A stretch of 64,000 nt of DNA, taken from positions 37,501-101,500 of the forward strand of contig JADKAS010000011.1 of the NCBI GenBank assembly GCA_016715245.1. Direction: 5' to 3'. The notes below the pieces were generated by a model. The model did no database searches and was not told the origin of the DNA. It worked only from the letters and a program-made list of their open reading frames with translations. Every line of letters begins with the position of its first letter. Within the stretch, counting starts at the first letter, position 1. This document shows positions 44,843 to 55,439 of the stretch, piece after piece. Source of the stretch: Saprospiraceae bacterium. Its GTDB lineage: Bacteria > Bacteroidota > Bacteroidia > Chitinophagales > Saprospiraceae. The translations under genes were made by a program, and so were the position numbers.

Positions 44843-46309
44843 TTATAAATATTTATGGATTTCTGCTATTATTTTTTCTGCTTCAGCTCTGTTGTTTTTG
44901 GCCTTTTTTGCCGTCGAACCATTAATCATGAGGGAAAACGCCACCAATTTTCCTTTTCGGGTCCGGATAAATCCTGTATAACTCTGAATTGAATTCATCG
45001 AACCGGATTTTGCCCATACATCCGTTTGAATAGTACTGCCGGACAGAAGCTTTTTTACGGTTCCATCCAATCCTGCTTTTGGCATCAAAGATAATATTTG
45101 CTGTTCTCCATACTTTTTGATAATATGCACCATAAACGCGGTAAAAAGGTCAGCTGAAATCAGGTTTCTTGCAGATAAGCCGCTGCCATCTTCCATATGC
45201 AAAACCTTTTCAGAAAGTCCTGAAATCTCCAGATATTCATTTATTTTATTTATGCCATTCGTTCGGGAAATGGTATTCCCTTTGCCTTTTCCAAGAATTT
45301 GCAAAATGGCTTCACTGTAAAGATTGATACTTTTACTGTTGGCTTCTTTAATGATTTTATAAAGAGGCGGAGAATGTAATGTTGTTATACCTGACAAACT
45401 ATCCTTTAGAATAGGTTCCTTCGCTACTTTATATCCGCTGACTAAAATTCCTGATTGTTTACATTTTTGAAATATACGATACACAAAATACAATGGTGGA
45501 TCGGGTATAGCTCCCTTCACGGAAAACAAACCTTTCCCTGCGGGCACTGTACCCAGGACTGTTTTATTGTACTCGCCCGGACCACCAAAAATATAGACAT
45601 TATCACCGGAACCCGCGCTGTCCACCGTCACACGATTTTCTAGTTTCAGTTCCGGAATAAAGGGTTCTACATAGACAATATCTGCTTTTTCTCCCAGATC
45701 TTTTTCTCTGTTAAAAAAAATGGAATACTCGTTTTCAACAACGTTAACAGCCCAGGCTCCTCCTCCGTAATAATTGCCAATATCATTATACTGCCATGAC
45801 GGAGGCACAGGAAGTGAAGAAAAAAGCGATACATCCGCAATAATTTCACCTTCAATTTTTTGAATACCCAACTTTCGTATGGCAAGTTCAATTTCAGAAA
45901 GCCTCTCATCAAGTCCGGGGCACCCAGAAATTTCTGAAGATCCCAGGGTAGGGTCTCCACTACCAAAAACAATGATATCTCCAAAAAGAACACCCTGGTC
46001 GTTTATTTTACCCTGGTAATAAACACCGGTGTCAAATGTATAATTTTTCCCTAATACATCATAAGCACATAAGGTGGTGATTACTTTTAATCCTGAAGCA
46101 GGAATCATTAGTTTCAAATCCCGGTGCGATGCCAGGATTTCACCTGAAAGTACATCTCTCACCGACAATCCCAACTCTGCATTTTTGTAAAATGTTTGGT
46201 GTTGAAGAGAATCAATAAATGTTTTCAACTGGTTTTGAGAATTTCCTTTGCACAAGAAGATAAATGAGACCAAAAATAACATAAAACGATTCATTCCTAT
46301 TAACCTCAT
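44843..46309 (-). CDS. dacB: D-alanyl-D-alanine carboxypeptidase/endopeptidase (PBP4, DacB)
   Basis: 488 aa (or 483 from the second ATG at 46294, giving a cleaner signal FMLFLVSFIFLCKGNSQ). Class C penicillin-binding motifs: SxxK in MIPASGLKVITT, SxN in GSGLSARNLIS and KSG in VWAKSGSMNSIQSYTG. The family trims or opens peptidoglycan crosslinks in the periplasm. It ends the rimK - aspartoacylase-like - dacB run, with only 3 bp after the previous stop. Confidence 0.93.
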   Translation of the reverse strand: MRLIGMNRFMLFLVSFIFLCKGNSQNQLKTFIDSLQHQTFYKNAELGLSVRDVLSGEILASHRDLKLMIPASGLKVITTLCAYDVLGKNYTFDTGVYYQGKINDQGVLFGDIIVFGSGDPTLGSSEISGCPGLDERLSEIELAIRKLGIQKIEGEIIADVSLFSSLPVPPSWQYNDIGNYYGGGAWAVNVVENEYSIFFNREKDLGEKADIVYVEPFIPELKLENRVTVDSAGSGDNVYIFGGPGEYNKTVLGTVPAGKGLFSVKGAIPDPPLYFVYRIFQKCKQSGILVSGYKVAKEPILKDSLSGITTLHSPPLYKIIKEANSKSINLYSEAILQILGKGKGNTISRTNGINKINEYLEISGLSEKVLHMEDGSGLSARNLISADLFTAFMVHIIKKYGEQQILSLMPKAGLDGTVKKLLSGSTIQTDVWAKSGSMNSIQSYTGFIRTRKGKLVAFSLMINGSTAKKAKNNRAEAEKIIAEIHKYL

Positions 46310-46312
46310 TTT

Positions 46313-47335
46313 CTATATTTTTTCTATAGTGCCTGTATTAATGACTTTATACTGCGAGCCTATATGAAAAAGAGGATCTCCAAGATTAACCACACTGGCA
46401 TTATTGTGGCCAATAATAATCCCTTCGGTTTTTGAAACTACATCCACACTTTTTGTTCCGTAAGGGTCATTGATTACACCTATTATTTCATTTTTTTTAA
46501 CGACCTGTCCTGAAGACTTCAGCCATAAAAACATCCCTGCCATATTGGAACGAAGCCATGTACTTTTTTGCACCAAATATCTGGATTGGGCTTTGGAACT
46601 GATTTCTTCATCCTTCAACTCAAGAAATTCCATTACATTATGGATTCCTTTTAGTCCGGTTTCTATAGAAAAAGAATCGAGTCTAACAGATTCTCCCCCT
46701 TCGAATACAACAGCCGGAACTTTTTGGTCAAAGGCTGCTTTTCTAAAGGAATTCGGTATCAAAGAGTTTTCCAGAAGGATTGGCGCTCCGAATACCTCTG
46801 CTATCTTTTCCGATTTTGTGTCAGCATGGTTATACCGCACCTGCGGAAAATTATATCTCTCCGACCCTCCCGTGTGAAAATCTATGGCAAGATCTGTAAT
46901 TTTTAATAGTTTTAACGTCACGATTCTCGCTATTCTTGAAGCAAGTGAACCGTTAAGATGGCCGGGGAATGACCGGTTTACATCCTTTCCGTCTGCCATA
47001 TCCCTGCTGAAATTAATAAATCCATACACATTCAGTAAAGGGATAGCTATTACAGCTCCTTTTTTAAGGTTTTCAAAATATTTATTTTCAATAGCCCTTC
47101 TGACAATTTCAATGCCATTGATTTCGTCGCCATGAACCCCTGCAAGGATGAGTAATACAGGTCCGGGAATTCCTGAATTATACACGTGTGCGAGTACATT
47201 GATACGATTGTCTGAAGGCAGTTTACCGGCATTAATTCTTACAATCTGATGCGTGCCTCCTTTTACAGCCACATCATCCAGAATCAAATCCTTTTTCAGG
47301 TCAGTTTTGGGGGTAATAAAAAATTTTCCTGACAT
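46313..47335 (-). CDS. Succinylglutamate desuccinylase / aspartoacylase-family (M14-like) zinc enzyme
   Basis: About 340 aa from ATG 47335, 1 bp after the rimK stop; an ATG at 47377 would overlap rimK by 41 bp. Zinc motif LAGVHGDEINGIEI (His and Glu), DFHTGGSERYNFP (third His) and VVFEGGESVRLDS (catalytic Glu) are clear. The C-terminus is a small beta domain (VKKNEIIGVINDPYGTKSVD). Enzymes of this group hydrolyse N-acyl or peptide bonds to Asp/Glu. Its recurrent pairing with rimK suggests removal or processing of glutamate tails, but this is inference. Confidence 0.9.
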   Translation of the reverse strand: MSGKFFITPKTDLKKDLILDDVAVKGGTHQIVRINAGKLPSDNRINVLAHVYNSGIPGPVLLILAGVHGDEINGIEIVRRAIENKYFENLKKGAVIAIPLLNVYGFINFSRDMADGKDVNRSFPGHLNGSLASRIARIVTLKLLKITDLAIDFHTGGSERYNFPQVRYNHADTKSEKIAEVFGAPILLENSLIPNSFRKAAFDQKVPAVVFEGGESVRLDSFSIETGLKGIHNVMEFLELKDEEISSKAQSRYLVQKSTWLRSNMAGMFLWLKSSGQVVKKNEIIGVINDPYGTKSVDVVSKTEGIIIGHNNASVVNLGDPLFHIGSQYKVINTGTIEKI

Positions 47336-47336
47336 T

Positions 47337-48281
47337 TTATTTGTTGGATTTGTAATTTTGATAGGCTCTTTCAACAAAAGAAATGATTTCGCCGGCTATA
47401 TCAACCTCCGTTGTTCCTTCTATACCTTCGAGCCCAGGAGAGGCGTTTACTTCAAGAACAACAGGACCGTTATGAGTTTTTAACATATCAACCCCGGCAA
47501 TGTTCAGACCAAGCAACTCTACTGATTTAAGTGCGGTCGTTTCTTCATCTTTTGACAATACGATTTTTTCTGAAGTTCCTCCTCTGTGCAGATTGGACCG
47601 GAAGTCACCTGGACGAGCCTGTCGTTTCATGGCACCGACCACCTTTCCATCTACCACAAATGCCCTGATATCAGCGCCCTTTGCTTCTTTGACAAATTTC
47701 TGAAGTATCACTCTTTCATTCGTTGTATGGAATGCTTCCATGATGGACTCGGCATTACTTTTATTTTCAGCCAGGATGACACCCATACCTTGTGTACCAT
47801 TCATCAATTTTATTATAATAGGAAAACTTCCCATATCGTTGAGAATAAAAGGAAGCGTCTGCAGATTGCTGGCATAGACAGTCTTTGGAACGGCTATACC
47901 TGCACCTGCCAGGATCTGAAGGCAGCTCAGCTTATTTCTTGCCCGCATAAGAGGAGTGGCATTTAAAGTAAGAAATACACCCTGAGATTCAAACTGCCGC
48001 AAAACGGCGGCTCCCATGGTGGTCGCGGAGGCACCGATTCTGGGAATTACTGCATCGACATTGGATAGAATATTGTTATTATAGGACACCTGACATTTTC
48101 CTTTTTCTATAATGAGATCACACATGAGGTGATCCACCACTCTTACATAGTGATTTCGGAGTCGTGCCGCATTTACAAGGCTTTGAGTCGAGTACAGGGA
48201 CGCATTGCGGGATAAAATAACTATATTCAAATCTGTGGTTTTAAGGGTTAAAAATAACGTCAACTTTTGATATACCTTCAA
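47337..48281 (-). CDS. rimK: RimK-like ATP-grasp glutamate ligase
   Basis: 314 aa from ATG 48281, or about 297 from TTG 48230, which would match the usual RimK N-terminus (NIVILSRNASLYSTQSL). ATP-grasp signatures: FPIIIKLMNGTQGMGVILAE, GADIRAFVVDGKVVGAMKRQ, and the metal-binding NASPGLEGIEGTT near the C-terminus. RimK adds glutamates to ribosomal protein S6; relatives glutamylate other targets. First gene of the run with the aspartoacylase-like gene and dacB. Confidence 0.92.
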   Translation of the reverse strand: MKVYQKLTLFLTLKTTDLNIVILSRNASLYSTQSLVNAARLRNHYVRVVDHLMCDLIIEKGKCQVSYNNNILSNVDAVIPRIGASATTMGAAVLRQFESQGVFLTLNATPLMRARNKLSCLQILAGAGIAVPKTVYASNLQTLPFILNDMGSFPIIIKLMNGTQGMGVILAENKSNAESIMEAFHTTNERVILQKFVKEAKGADIRAFVVDGKVVGAMKRQARPGDFRSNLHRGGTSEKIVLSKDEETTALKSVELLGLNIAGVDMLKTHNGPVVLEVNASPGLEGIEGTTEVDIAGEIISFVERAYQNYKSNK

Positions 48282-48485
48282 AAACGCCTAAATAATTTCA
48301 TTAAAGTTCAACGCTGCCAAAATTCAACCTACAATCTTATATAAAAAGAGGGTTCAAGAGATTTCATATTTATTAAATTAATTTTATGGTTGAGAGTCCT
48401 TGTGTAAGTAATAAAAAGATTCTGAAAAACTTAACCTTACCGAAATAAATAATTGTTTACCTTAGCCATTTCTAATGTATACACA

Positions 48486-49782
48486 ATGAGCACACACGCC
48501 CTCAATGATAAAAAAATAATAAGAGCCTGGGCTATTTTTGACTGGGCCAATTCAGCTTATTCCCTTGTCATTTCAACAGCCATTTTCCCAATATATTTTA
48601 TAGCGTATACACCGGAAATCATCACTTTAGGGGGCATTCAATTTACCAATGCTGCATTATATTCCTTTGCTGTAACATTTTCCTATGTAATTATAGCATG
48701 CCTTTCTCCTATCCTGTCAGGTATAGCAGATTACAGCGGCAGGAGAAAGTTTTTTCTTCATATGTTTACTTTGATAGGATCTATTGCCTGTATGATTTTA
48801 TATCTGTTTAAAGGCGAGCCTCAATTATGGCTTGCTACTACGATGTTTATTTTAGCTACGGTAGGGTTTTCAGGAAGTCTTGTTTTTTATGATTCATTCC
48901 TTCCTCTCATCGTTACGGAAGACAGATACAATTCAGTCAGTGCCAAAGGTTTTACTTATGGCTATATTGGCAGTGTTATCTTGCTGATAGCTATTCTTCT
49001 AATGGGAAATAAACCGGAATGGTTTGGTTTTGCTGACAGTCAGGGTGCTTACCGCCTTGGATTTTTAATGGTTGGTCTTTGGTGGGTAGGTTTTGCACAA
49101 TATACCCTAAAATTTTTACCAAAAGATAAAAGAACTGCCTTTACAGAAAAAATTATGTCCAATGGATTCAACGAACTGAAAAAAGCCTTCAGACAAGTCT
49201 GGCAAAACAAAAATATAGTGATGTTTCTGACCTCTTATTTTTTTTATTCGGCAGGTGTTCAGACTGTCATTTATCTTGCCACCGTATTTGCCAGCAAAGA
49301 GCTGGGTTTTGAATCTACTGAATTGATTATCATTGTATTGTTATTACAATTGGTCGCCATAGTGGGTGCATATTTATTTTCATTACTTGGTAATGTAAGA
49401 GGAAATCGTCTTTCCATAATGATAATGTTGGTGATATGGATAGGCATCTGTATTGGCGCATACTACACCCAATCTAAAAGCTTTTTTTATTTTCTGGCTG
49501 TCATGGTTGGAATGGTCATGGGTGGTATTACAATCTTTGTCAAGAGCAAGTTTTTCGTCTTTGATCACTGAAAAATCAGACACAACATCCTTTTTTAGTC
49601 TGATGGACGTTATTTATAAAGGTGCCATAGTTACGGGAACGTTTTTATTTGGTCTGGCTGAAAATCTGACAGGTAATATGAGAAATTCAGTTTTGGTACT
49701 TGGTTGTTTGTTTTTAATTGGATTGTTTTTTATGCAAAAAACGTGGTTGCAGCTTCCGAATCAAAAACATCAGTCTGGGTAG
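48486..49782 (+). pseudogene. UMF1-type MFS transporter (Atg22-like), one frameshift
   Basis: The frame from ATG 48486 (RAWAIFDWANSAYSLVISTA, the family signature) ends at 49571 in a divergent tail after GMVMGGI. The true continuation, QSLSRASFSSLITEKSDTTS to QLPNQKHQSG, is in the next frame to 49782. One extra A at about 49530 (GGTATTACAATC, expected GGTATTCAATC) explains this. Joined, it is about 430 aa with 12 membrane segments. All conserved parts are otherwise intact, so a sequence error is as likely as inactivation. Confidence 0.88.
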
Positions 49783-49857
49783 AATGGTGATATTTTTACT
49801 TGTCCAGCAAAAAACTAAGAAGAAAATTTTGAAAAAGGGATAAGGTAAAAATCCTGA

Positions 49858-50373
49858 TCAAAAAAACTTATTCATCAGCATATAATCAATGTTGCCTGCT
49901 TGGGAATGGCAACCAGTACATGACTTTCCTTTATTGGATGAAGATTCCGATATACTGCCATCGGCATTGACATAACCCCAAACCCAACCTTTGTCATCTG
50001 CATTTTCATTATTTTCAGACTTATACAGAATAGCAAATCTCCCAAGCGTAGCTTCACTGCTAAAAAGCTCCTTTACCACTACTGAACCTTCCGGAAAAAC
50101 AGAACCCGCTTTAATTTTTCCATTTGTATCCAGCATTGTGGCGGCTACAGAATTATATCTCGTTCTCAAAAAAGGTTGAGGATGAGCGCTCCCCGCACTT
50201 TTATCCAGTAAAGATGATGAATTTTTAAACCACTTATACCCTGCAGTATCTTTTGCCATTTCAAACAATACCGTATCTGTTGAGTTTGCCTTCTCCTCTT
50301 TATCGCAGGAAATGGCCATAATGGCTAATAAAAAAGTAAAAACAATGACGTTACCATTTTTAAAGATTTTCAT
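49858..50373 (-). CDS. Cytochrome P460-type lipoprotein
   Basis: 171 aa. Signal and lipobox FLLAIMAISC (Cys about 23). A P460-like beta domain (MAKDTAGYKWFKNSS, RTRYNSVAATMLDTNGKIKA, KGWVWGYVNADG) ends in a single heme site CTGCHSQAGNIDYMLM. The family includes hydroxylamine-oxidising and nitrite- or NO-related heme proteins; members in heterotrophs have no assigned role. No partner oxidase is adjacent. Confidence 0.85.
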   Translation of the reverse strand: MKIFKNGNVIVFTFLLAIMAISCDKEEKANSTDTVLFEMAKDTAGYKWFKNSSSLLDKSAGSAHPQPFLRTRYNSVAATMLDTNGKIKAGSVFPEGSVVVKELFSSEATLGRFAILYKSENNENADDKGWVWGYVNADGSISESSSNKGKSCTGCHSQAGNIDYMLMNKFF

Positions 50374-50506
50374 TTTATTCTGTTTTTATTTCAAACAATG
50401 AATCAAAATTAATGTTTAGAAAATAAAATTTCATTGCAAAATGGAAAAATTATTACTTTTATTACATAATTTTATATATTATATTTTATTATAATATTTA
50501 AAATAT

Positions 50507-50514
50507 TATCTTTG
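50507..50514 (+). promoter_or_regulatory. -7 promoter element before the secreted metalloprotease
   Basis: TATCTTTG fits TAnnTTTG and lies 25 bp before the ATG, after a strongly AT-rich stretch. Confidence 0.5.
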
Positions 50515-50539
50515 TTGTTAATTTTATTATTGTAAATAA

Positions 50540-53500
50540 ATGGGTAAGCAATATTTTACATTTTGGGTGTTTATTTTAATTTTAAATACACCAACATTAA
50601 CAGGTCAAAACACTGGTTTTTTATTTGAACCGGATCTGAAGAAGATTTCGTCAACCTTAGCTTCTGCGAAAGAAAGCGAAGATGAATCCACGGTACCTAT
50701 TGAAATAACTTTGCCTAATCACGCCGGAGTGTTTTCAACCTACAAGGTTTTTAAGTCTTCCGTTTTATCAAAAGAAATGGAAGAAGCCTATCCTGATTTT
50801 ATGACGTACAGCATTGCAGGTAAAGATCACTCCCTGGCTTATGGTCGTATTTTTATAAGCCGTTTCGGCCTGGAAGGAGTCATTATGTTTGGATCCTACC
50901 GCATTAAAATCGAACCGGTTGATAAAAATAACCCAAAAGTTCACCGGGTTTATTTGCTTGAGCTGAATGAATCCTTTACCTGCGGAACTGATGAAGAAGC
51001 AAAAATAATAAAAGGCCAGTTTTCCGGTCTCAGATCGCCCAACGGGGGAACACGCCGGCAATATGAAATGGCATTGGTATGTACCGGGGAATTTTACCAA
51101 AGCGCTGCTTTTGGACAAAACAACGACACCATTGCCAATGCAGCAGTGGTAAATATCATCAACCTTATTAACATTTACTGGAATTCTGAAATGTCCATTC
51201 AGATCACTATCTTTTCAACACCGGCTATTTATACAAACCCGGCAAACGATCCGTTTGATCCTTCGTCATCCAGTACACTTACAACTCAGGCAGCATCTGC
51301 TATTCATTCCAATTTTCCATCAGGTGCATATGACATAGGACATGCTTTACACGCTCTGGTCGGAGGAGGATCCGGCGTAGCTGGCGTTGGTGTGGTTTGC
51401 AATACTACTGCTGCCGGAACAGGATTTGCCAAATCAAGAGGTTGGTCATCAGGCAATTCGGTGAATATGCTGGCAGTCAAAATTATGGTGCATGAAGTCG
51501 GCCATCAGTTTAACTCTCCTCATACATTTAATGGTTCTTTGGTCAATTGTAATACCGGACAACATAGTCTGAATACAGCTTATGAAATCGGAAGTGGCAC
51601 TACCATCATGTCATACGCCGGCATTTGTGGAGGTCATAATATTCAAAGTACACAAGACCTTTATTTCCATTCCAAAAGCCTGGAATTGTTTTATAATTAC
51701 GTCACCAGCACCAGTGGAAATTGTTCTACCAACTTTTCTACCGGCAATACACCTCCGGCTGTAGATGCTACTATTTGTTCAGGAACTTACACTATTCCTG
51801 TTATGACGCCTTTTGAATTGACAGGATCTGGTTCTGATCCAGACGGTGATGTTGTTACATATACCTGGGAGCAAACCAATGAAGATGGTGCAGGCGCAAG
51901 ACCAACACATGGTTTTCTTGGCTCCACTGCCGGCAACAGCAATAATGCGCCATTATTCAGGTCATATCCCCCCACCACTTCCGGGTTTAAAAGAACTTTT
52001 CCGAATCTGACACTCGTTGCTGCCAATAATTACACCAGCAATTTTGAACCATTACCCAATGCTTCCAGGACTTTAAATTTCAGGTTGACAGCAAGGGATG
52101 TACGATCACCATATGCAGCATATCAATATGATAATATTGCTGTAACCGTGGACGCCACCAAAGGTCCTCTGACCGTCACTGCACCCAATACGAATGTAAC
52201 TATAGCTGCCGGAACAAGTTCCACCATAACATGGACGGTCAACAATACCAATACTATTTGCAATACAGTTAATATTCTTTTGTCAGTTGACGGTGGAATT
52301 ACCTATCCTTATACCCTTCTCAGCAACACGACAAATGATGGTACACAATCCGTTACATTTCTTTCTAATATTCCTCCTTCAATCTCGGCAAGAATCCGGG
52401 TGGAAAGTAATTGCCTGAGCTGTCTTAAGTTTTTTGATATATCTGATGTCAATTTCACCATCACTTCTTCCTGTAATGTTGCAGCGAGTAACATTTGTAA
52501 TAGTGCACCACTTACGGCACAGGAAGGAAATTCAGCGCTTAACCTGGGACTGAATGTAAGTTATGGGCAGAGTTTTTCGTCTCAGGGCATGGTACCATCA
52601 GGTGCAGGTGTAGTAAGTGCTCTCCATTCAGGAACTACGCCTGGTTCTGGCGGATGTACTACCGCTAATTTCGGTGATTCTCCTGCTACACTGCGCTTCA
52701 AACCTTCGGTCACCGGAAATTACACATTTAATATGACAGGTGGATTCAGACACGTTACCATCTACAACGGAGAATATAATTCTGCTCAACCCTGCACCAA
52801 CTTTCTTGGCTCTACAGCCTACAACGAAGGAGTCGTGCAAAATCCGATCGTATTAAATTTAAGCAGTTGCAATATTTACACAGCTGTCTTTTTTGATGTT
52901 GCCGGCACTGTAGGAACATTAACTATTACACCACCTTCCGGTGGTGCTACATTTGTTCACAATCCTCCTGTCAATCCGAATTACAGTCTTACATATGCTG
53001 CTGTAAATACAACAAATAATACGATTTCAGCAGTGAGTGCGACATCCAATTTTACATCGTTACTTGTTGGCAATTATTGTGTGTATGCTTTATATTATTA
53101 CAGTGGCACTGCCAATCCACCCGTATTTTTTAATCCCGTCACTTTTGTAGGTCAAACATTATCATCATTGACCGGCAATGGTGTTTGTTATCAGGCAAGC
53201 AGCAATTGTAAACCAATTACCGTGACACAGATCTGTTCAACGTCTGTAACATCCACTGCTGATGACGGACCTGGCACTTTAAGAAGAGCCGTCACCTGTA
53301 ATACTGAAAACACCCTGATCACTTTTAATTCTTCGGTAACGCAGATCAATCTTACTTCCTTGCTGAATATTTCCAAAAATATGACATTACAGGGCATCAG
53401 TCCTACCATAAGGCCCACCATCAATACACACTCAACAGGTATAAATATTTCTACAGGAAAGGTGCTTTCCCTGCAAAATGTAGACATCAGATATATGGGC

Positions 53501-53563
53501 GTTCAAACGCTGTCAGGAGGTGGAACACTAAATATTACAGGAACAACACTGGCAAAACAATAA
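50540..53563 (+). CDS. Large secreted reprolysin-like zinc metalloprotease
   Basis: 1007 aa. Signal peptide (FWVFILILNTPTLTGQ), a propeptide-like region (to about 170), then a metzincin catalytic domain with HEVGHQFNSPH at residues 318-328 (HExxHxxxxxH) and the Met-turn TIMSYAGIC. After it come Ig-like/PKD-type beta domains (about 410-660; GSGSDPDGDVVTYTWEQTNE), a Ser/Gly-rich part and, at the end, ADDGPGTLRRAV, which opens a parallel beta-helix of the kind found in Bacteroidota surface proteins. It stops 90 residues into that helix (ITGTTLAKQ), with no type IX sorting tail. It may be truncated. Role: extracellular proteolysis. Confidence 0.88.
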   Translation: MGKQYFTFWVFILILNTPTLTGQNTGFLFEPDLKKISSTLASAKESEDESTVPIEITLPNHAGVFSTYKVFKSSVLSKEMEEAYPDFMTYSIAGKDHSLAYGRIFISRFGLEGVIMFGSYRIKIEPVDKNNPKVHRVYLLELNESFTCGTDEEAKIIKGQFSGLRSPNGGTRRQYEMALVCTGEFYQSAAFGQNNDTIANAAVVNIINLINIYWNSEMSIQITIFSTPAIYTNPANDPFDPSSSSTLTTQAASAIHSNFPSGAYDIGHALHALVGGGSGVAGVGVVCNTTAAGTGFAKSRGWSSGNSVNMLAVKIMVHEVGHQFNSPHTFNGSLVNCNTGQHSLNTAYEIGSGTTIMSYAGICGGHNIQSTQDLYFHSKSLELFYNYVTSTSGNCSTNFSTGNTPPAVDATICSGTYTIPVMTPFELTGSGSDPDGDVVTYTWEQTNEDGAGARPTHGFLGSTAGNSNNAPLFRSYPPTTSGFKRTFPNLTLVAANNYTSNFEPLPNASRTLNFRLTARDVRSPYAAYQYDNIAVTVDATKGPLTVTAPNTNVTIAAGTSSTITWTVNNTNTICNTVNILLSVDGGITYPYTLLSNTTNDGTQSVTFLSNIPPSISARIRVESNCLSCLKFFDISDVNFTITSSCNVAASNICNSAPLTAQEGNSALNLGLNVSYGQSFSSQGMVPSGAGVVSALHSGTTPGSGGCTTANFGDSPATLRFKPSVTGNYTFNMTGGFRHVTIYNGEYNSAQPCTNFLGSTAYNEGVVQNPIVLNLSSCNIYTAVFFDVAGTVGTLTITPPSGGATFVHNPPVNPNYSLTYAAVNTTNNTISAVSATSNFTSLLVGNYCVYALYYYSGTANPPVFFNPVTFVGQTLSSLTGNGVCYQASSNCKPITVTQICSTSVTSTADDGPGTLRRAVTCNTENTLITFNSSVTQINLTSLLNISKNMTLQGISPTIRPTINTHSTGINISTGKVLSLQNVDIRYMGVQTLSGGGTLNITGTTLAKQ

Positions 53564-53673
53564 GTTTTTAACCAGAAAAGGATTTACACTTAAATGTTTT
53601 TAGTTCAGTATCAGCACTGGAATTTTATTCCAAAAAATGTAACTTAAATTACCTGACACCAAACAAAAAGCCT

Positions 53674-55146
53674 TTATTCATTCATGTTTTTATCAGGAAT
53701 ATCTTGCAGAATAGCACATGTAAAATTCCAGAATTTTTCTACCGATGGTATATTCACTTTTTCATCAGGAGAATGGGCGCCTTTGATTGTAGGTCCAAAA
53801 GAAATCATATCCATTTCAGGGTAATTTTTTCCCAAAATTCCGCACTCAAGCCCCGCATGACAAGCGACAACATGTGCTTTCTGACCATTCATTTTTTCAT
53901 ATAAGTGGGTCAAAACTTCCAGAATAGGCGAATGAATATTCGGCGTCCATCCCGGATAATCACCGGAAAAAACAACATCAAATCCTGCCAGTTCAAAACA
54001 GGAACGAAGACTTAAAGCAACATCTGTTTTGGAGGATTCTACAGAAGAACGAGTGAGACAAAGAATTTTTGCCTGACCGTCTTTAACTTCTATTTTTGCT
54101 ACATTGTTGGAAGCTTCTACAAGATCTTTTATATCAGGACTCATACGAAATACCCCATTGTGGGCTGCATATATGGCTTTAAGTAATGTTTTTTGTTCCT
54201 CCATGTCCATGACAAAAATAGGACTTTCTACCTCCGACCAATCTATCAAAAGATTTTTTTCAAGAGACATAAACTCTTTTTGAATATCGTGTTTTCTATT
54301 GTTTAAGATATCTAACACATCATTCTTTTTGCCAACAGGTATGGAAACAACAGCACTGCTTTCTCTTGGAATGGCATTTCTGAGACTACCTCCTTCAAAA
54401 GTAAAAAGTCGTAAACCCAGACTTTCCAAATCGTATACTAAACGATTCAGAATCTTATTGGCATTACCTCTGCCCAAATGAATATCGATGCCGGAATGGC
54501 CTCCCTGCAATCCTTTAACAGAAATCAATAGGCCGGTACAAGCGGAATGATCAATACGGTGCATCGTATAGCTTTTTGTTGCCGTTACGTCAAGCCCCCC
54601 TGCACATCCAATATCGATTTCATCGTCTTCTTCCGTATCAAGATTAAGGAGTATTTCACCATTCAGCCAACCTGCTTCCAATCCCTTGGCTCCTGTCATT
54701 CCTGTTTCTTCATCTATGGTAAACAGAGCCTCCAGCGCAGGATGAGGAATAGTTTCAGATGCCAGTATTGCCATAATAGTGGCTACGCCAATTCCATTAT
54801 CAGCGCCAAGGGTGGTGCCTTTCGCTTTTACCCAATCTCCTTCTAAAAACATGTCTATTCCCTGCGTGTCAAAATCAAAAACGGTATCATTATTTTTTTG
54901 ATGTACCATGTCCAGATGCGATTGCAGTACCACACCTTTTTTTCCTTCCATTCCTTTGGTAGCCGGTTTGCGAATGATGACATTTCCGACTTTATCTGTT
55001 TTTGTTTCCAATCCGAGAGATTGTCCGAAATCCACCATAAACTGTATTACCTTTTCTTCTTTTTTTGAAGCGCGGGGGACATGGTTAAGGTCGGCAAAAT
55101 AATTCCAGAGTGCGGCGGGTTTCAAATTTCGTACGGATGTTGACAT
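53674..55146 (-). CDS. pepD: Aminoacyl-histidine dipeptidase (M20C peptidase)
   Basis: 490 aa, full length. Di-zinc M20 motifs: LQSHLDMVHQKN (His, Asp), GADNGIGVAT (bridging Asp), TIDEETGMTGAKGLE (catalytic Glu and ligand Glu), VACHAGLECGIL and GAHSPDEKV. Cytosolic, non-specific dipeptidase typified by carnosine-cleaving PepD. No signal peptide. Transcribed alone. Confidence 0.95.
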   Translation of the reverse strand: MSTSVRNLKPAALWNYFADLNHVPRASKKEEKVIQFMVDFGQSLGLETKTDKVGNVIIRKPATKGMEGKKGVVLQSHLDMVHQKNNDTVFDFDTQGIDMFLEGDWVKAKGTTLGADNGIGVATIMAILASETIPHPALEALFTIDEETGMTGAKGLEAGWLNGEILLNLDTEEDDEIDIGCAGGLDVTATKSYTMHRIDHSACTGLLISVKGLQGGHSGIDIHLGRGNANKILNRLVYDLESLGLRLFTFEGGSLRNAIPRESSAVVSIPVGKKNDVLDILNNRKHDIQKEFMSLEKNLLIDWSEVESPIFVMDMEEQKTLLKAIYAAHNGVFRMSPDIKDLVEASNNVAKIEVKDGQAKILCLTRSSVESSKTDVALSLRSCFELAGFDVVFSGDYPGWTPNIHSPILEVLTHLYEKMNGQKAHVVACHAGLECGILGKNYPEMDMISFGPTIKGAHSPDEKVNIPSVEKFWNFTCAILQDIPDKNMNE

Positions 55147-55257
55147 GATAATATTATTTTTGGCGAAGGTAAAAAAATGAGAGGATATGAATGGAATCCA
55201 TTTAGAAATATTATTAAAACCCTTTACATTATAAAATAAAACAGGTCAAAATTATTT

Positions 55258-55265
55258 TATCTTTG
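55258..55265 (+). promoter_or_regulatory. Possible -7 element upstream of the dioxygenase gene
   Basis: TATCTTTG lies 174 bp before the ATG at 55440. A long leader would be implied, so the assignment is weak. Confidence 0.3.
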
Positions 55266-55439
55266 ACATATGTATTTCTTTTTCCTGACGTTTTAACAGA
55301 TATGTTTGCATATTAAAATCTATCTGAACGTTCCGCAGACTATAAGTGAAGTTTTTTCTAAAAATGGATTGTGGACAAGTGGCAAAATCTGTACATATTT
55401 ACAAAAATAAAAAAGTATTTTATCAAAAATAACCATGGA

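Noticed and set aside
55322..55345. TTCCGCAGACTATA resembling the right arm of the 52-bp ATPase repeats
   Set aside because: Only one imperfect half is present, without the left arm or period; chance similarity is likely.
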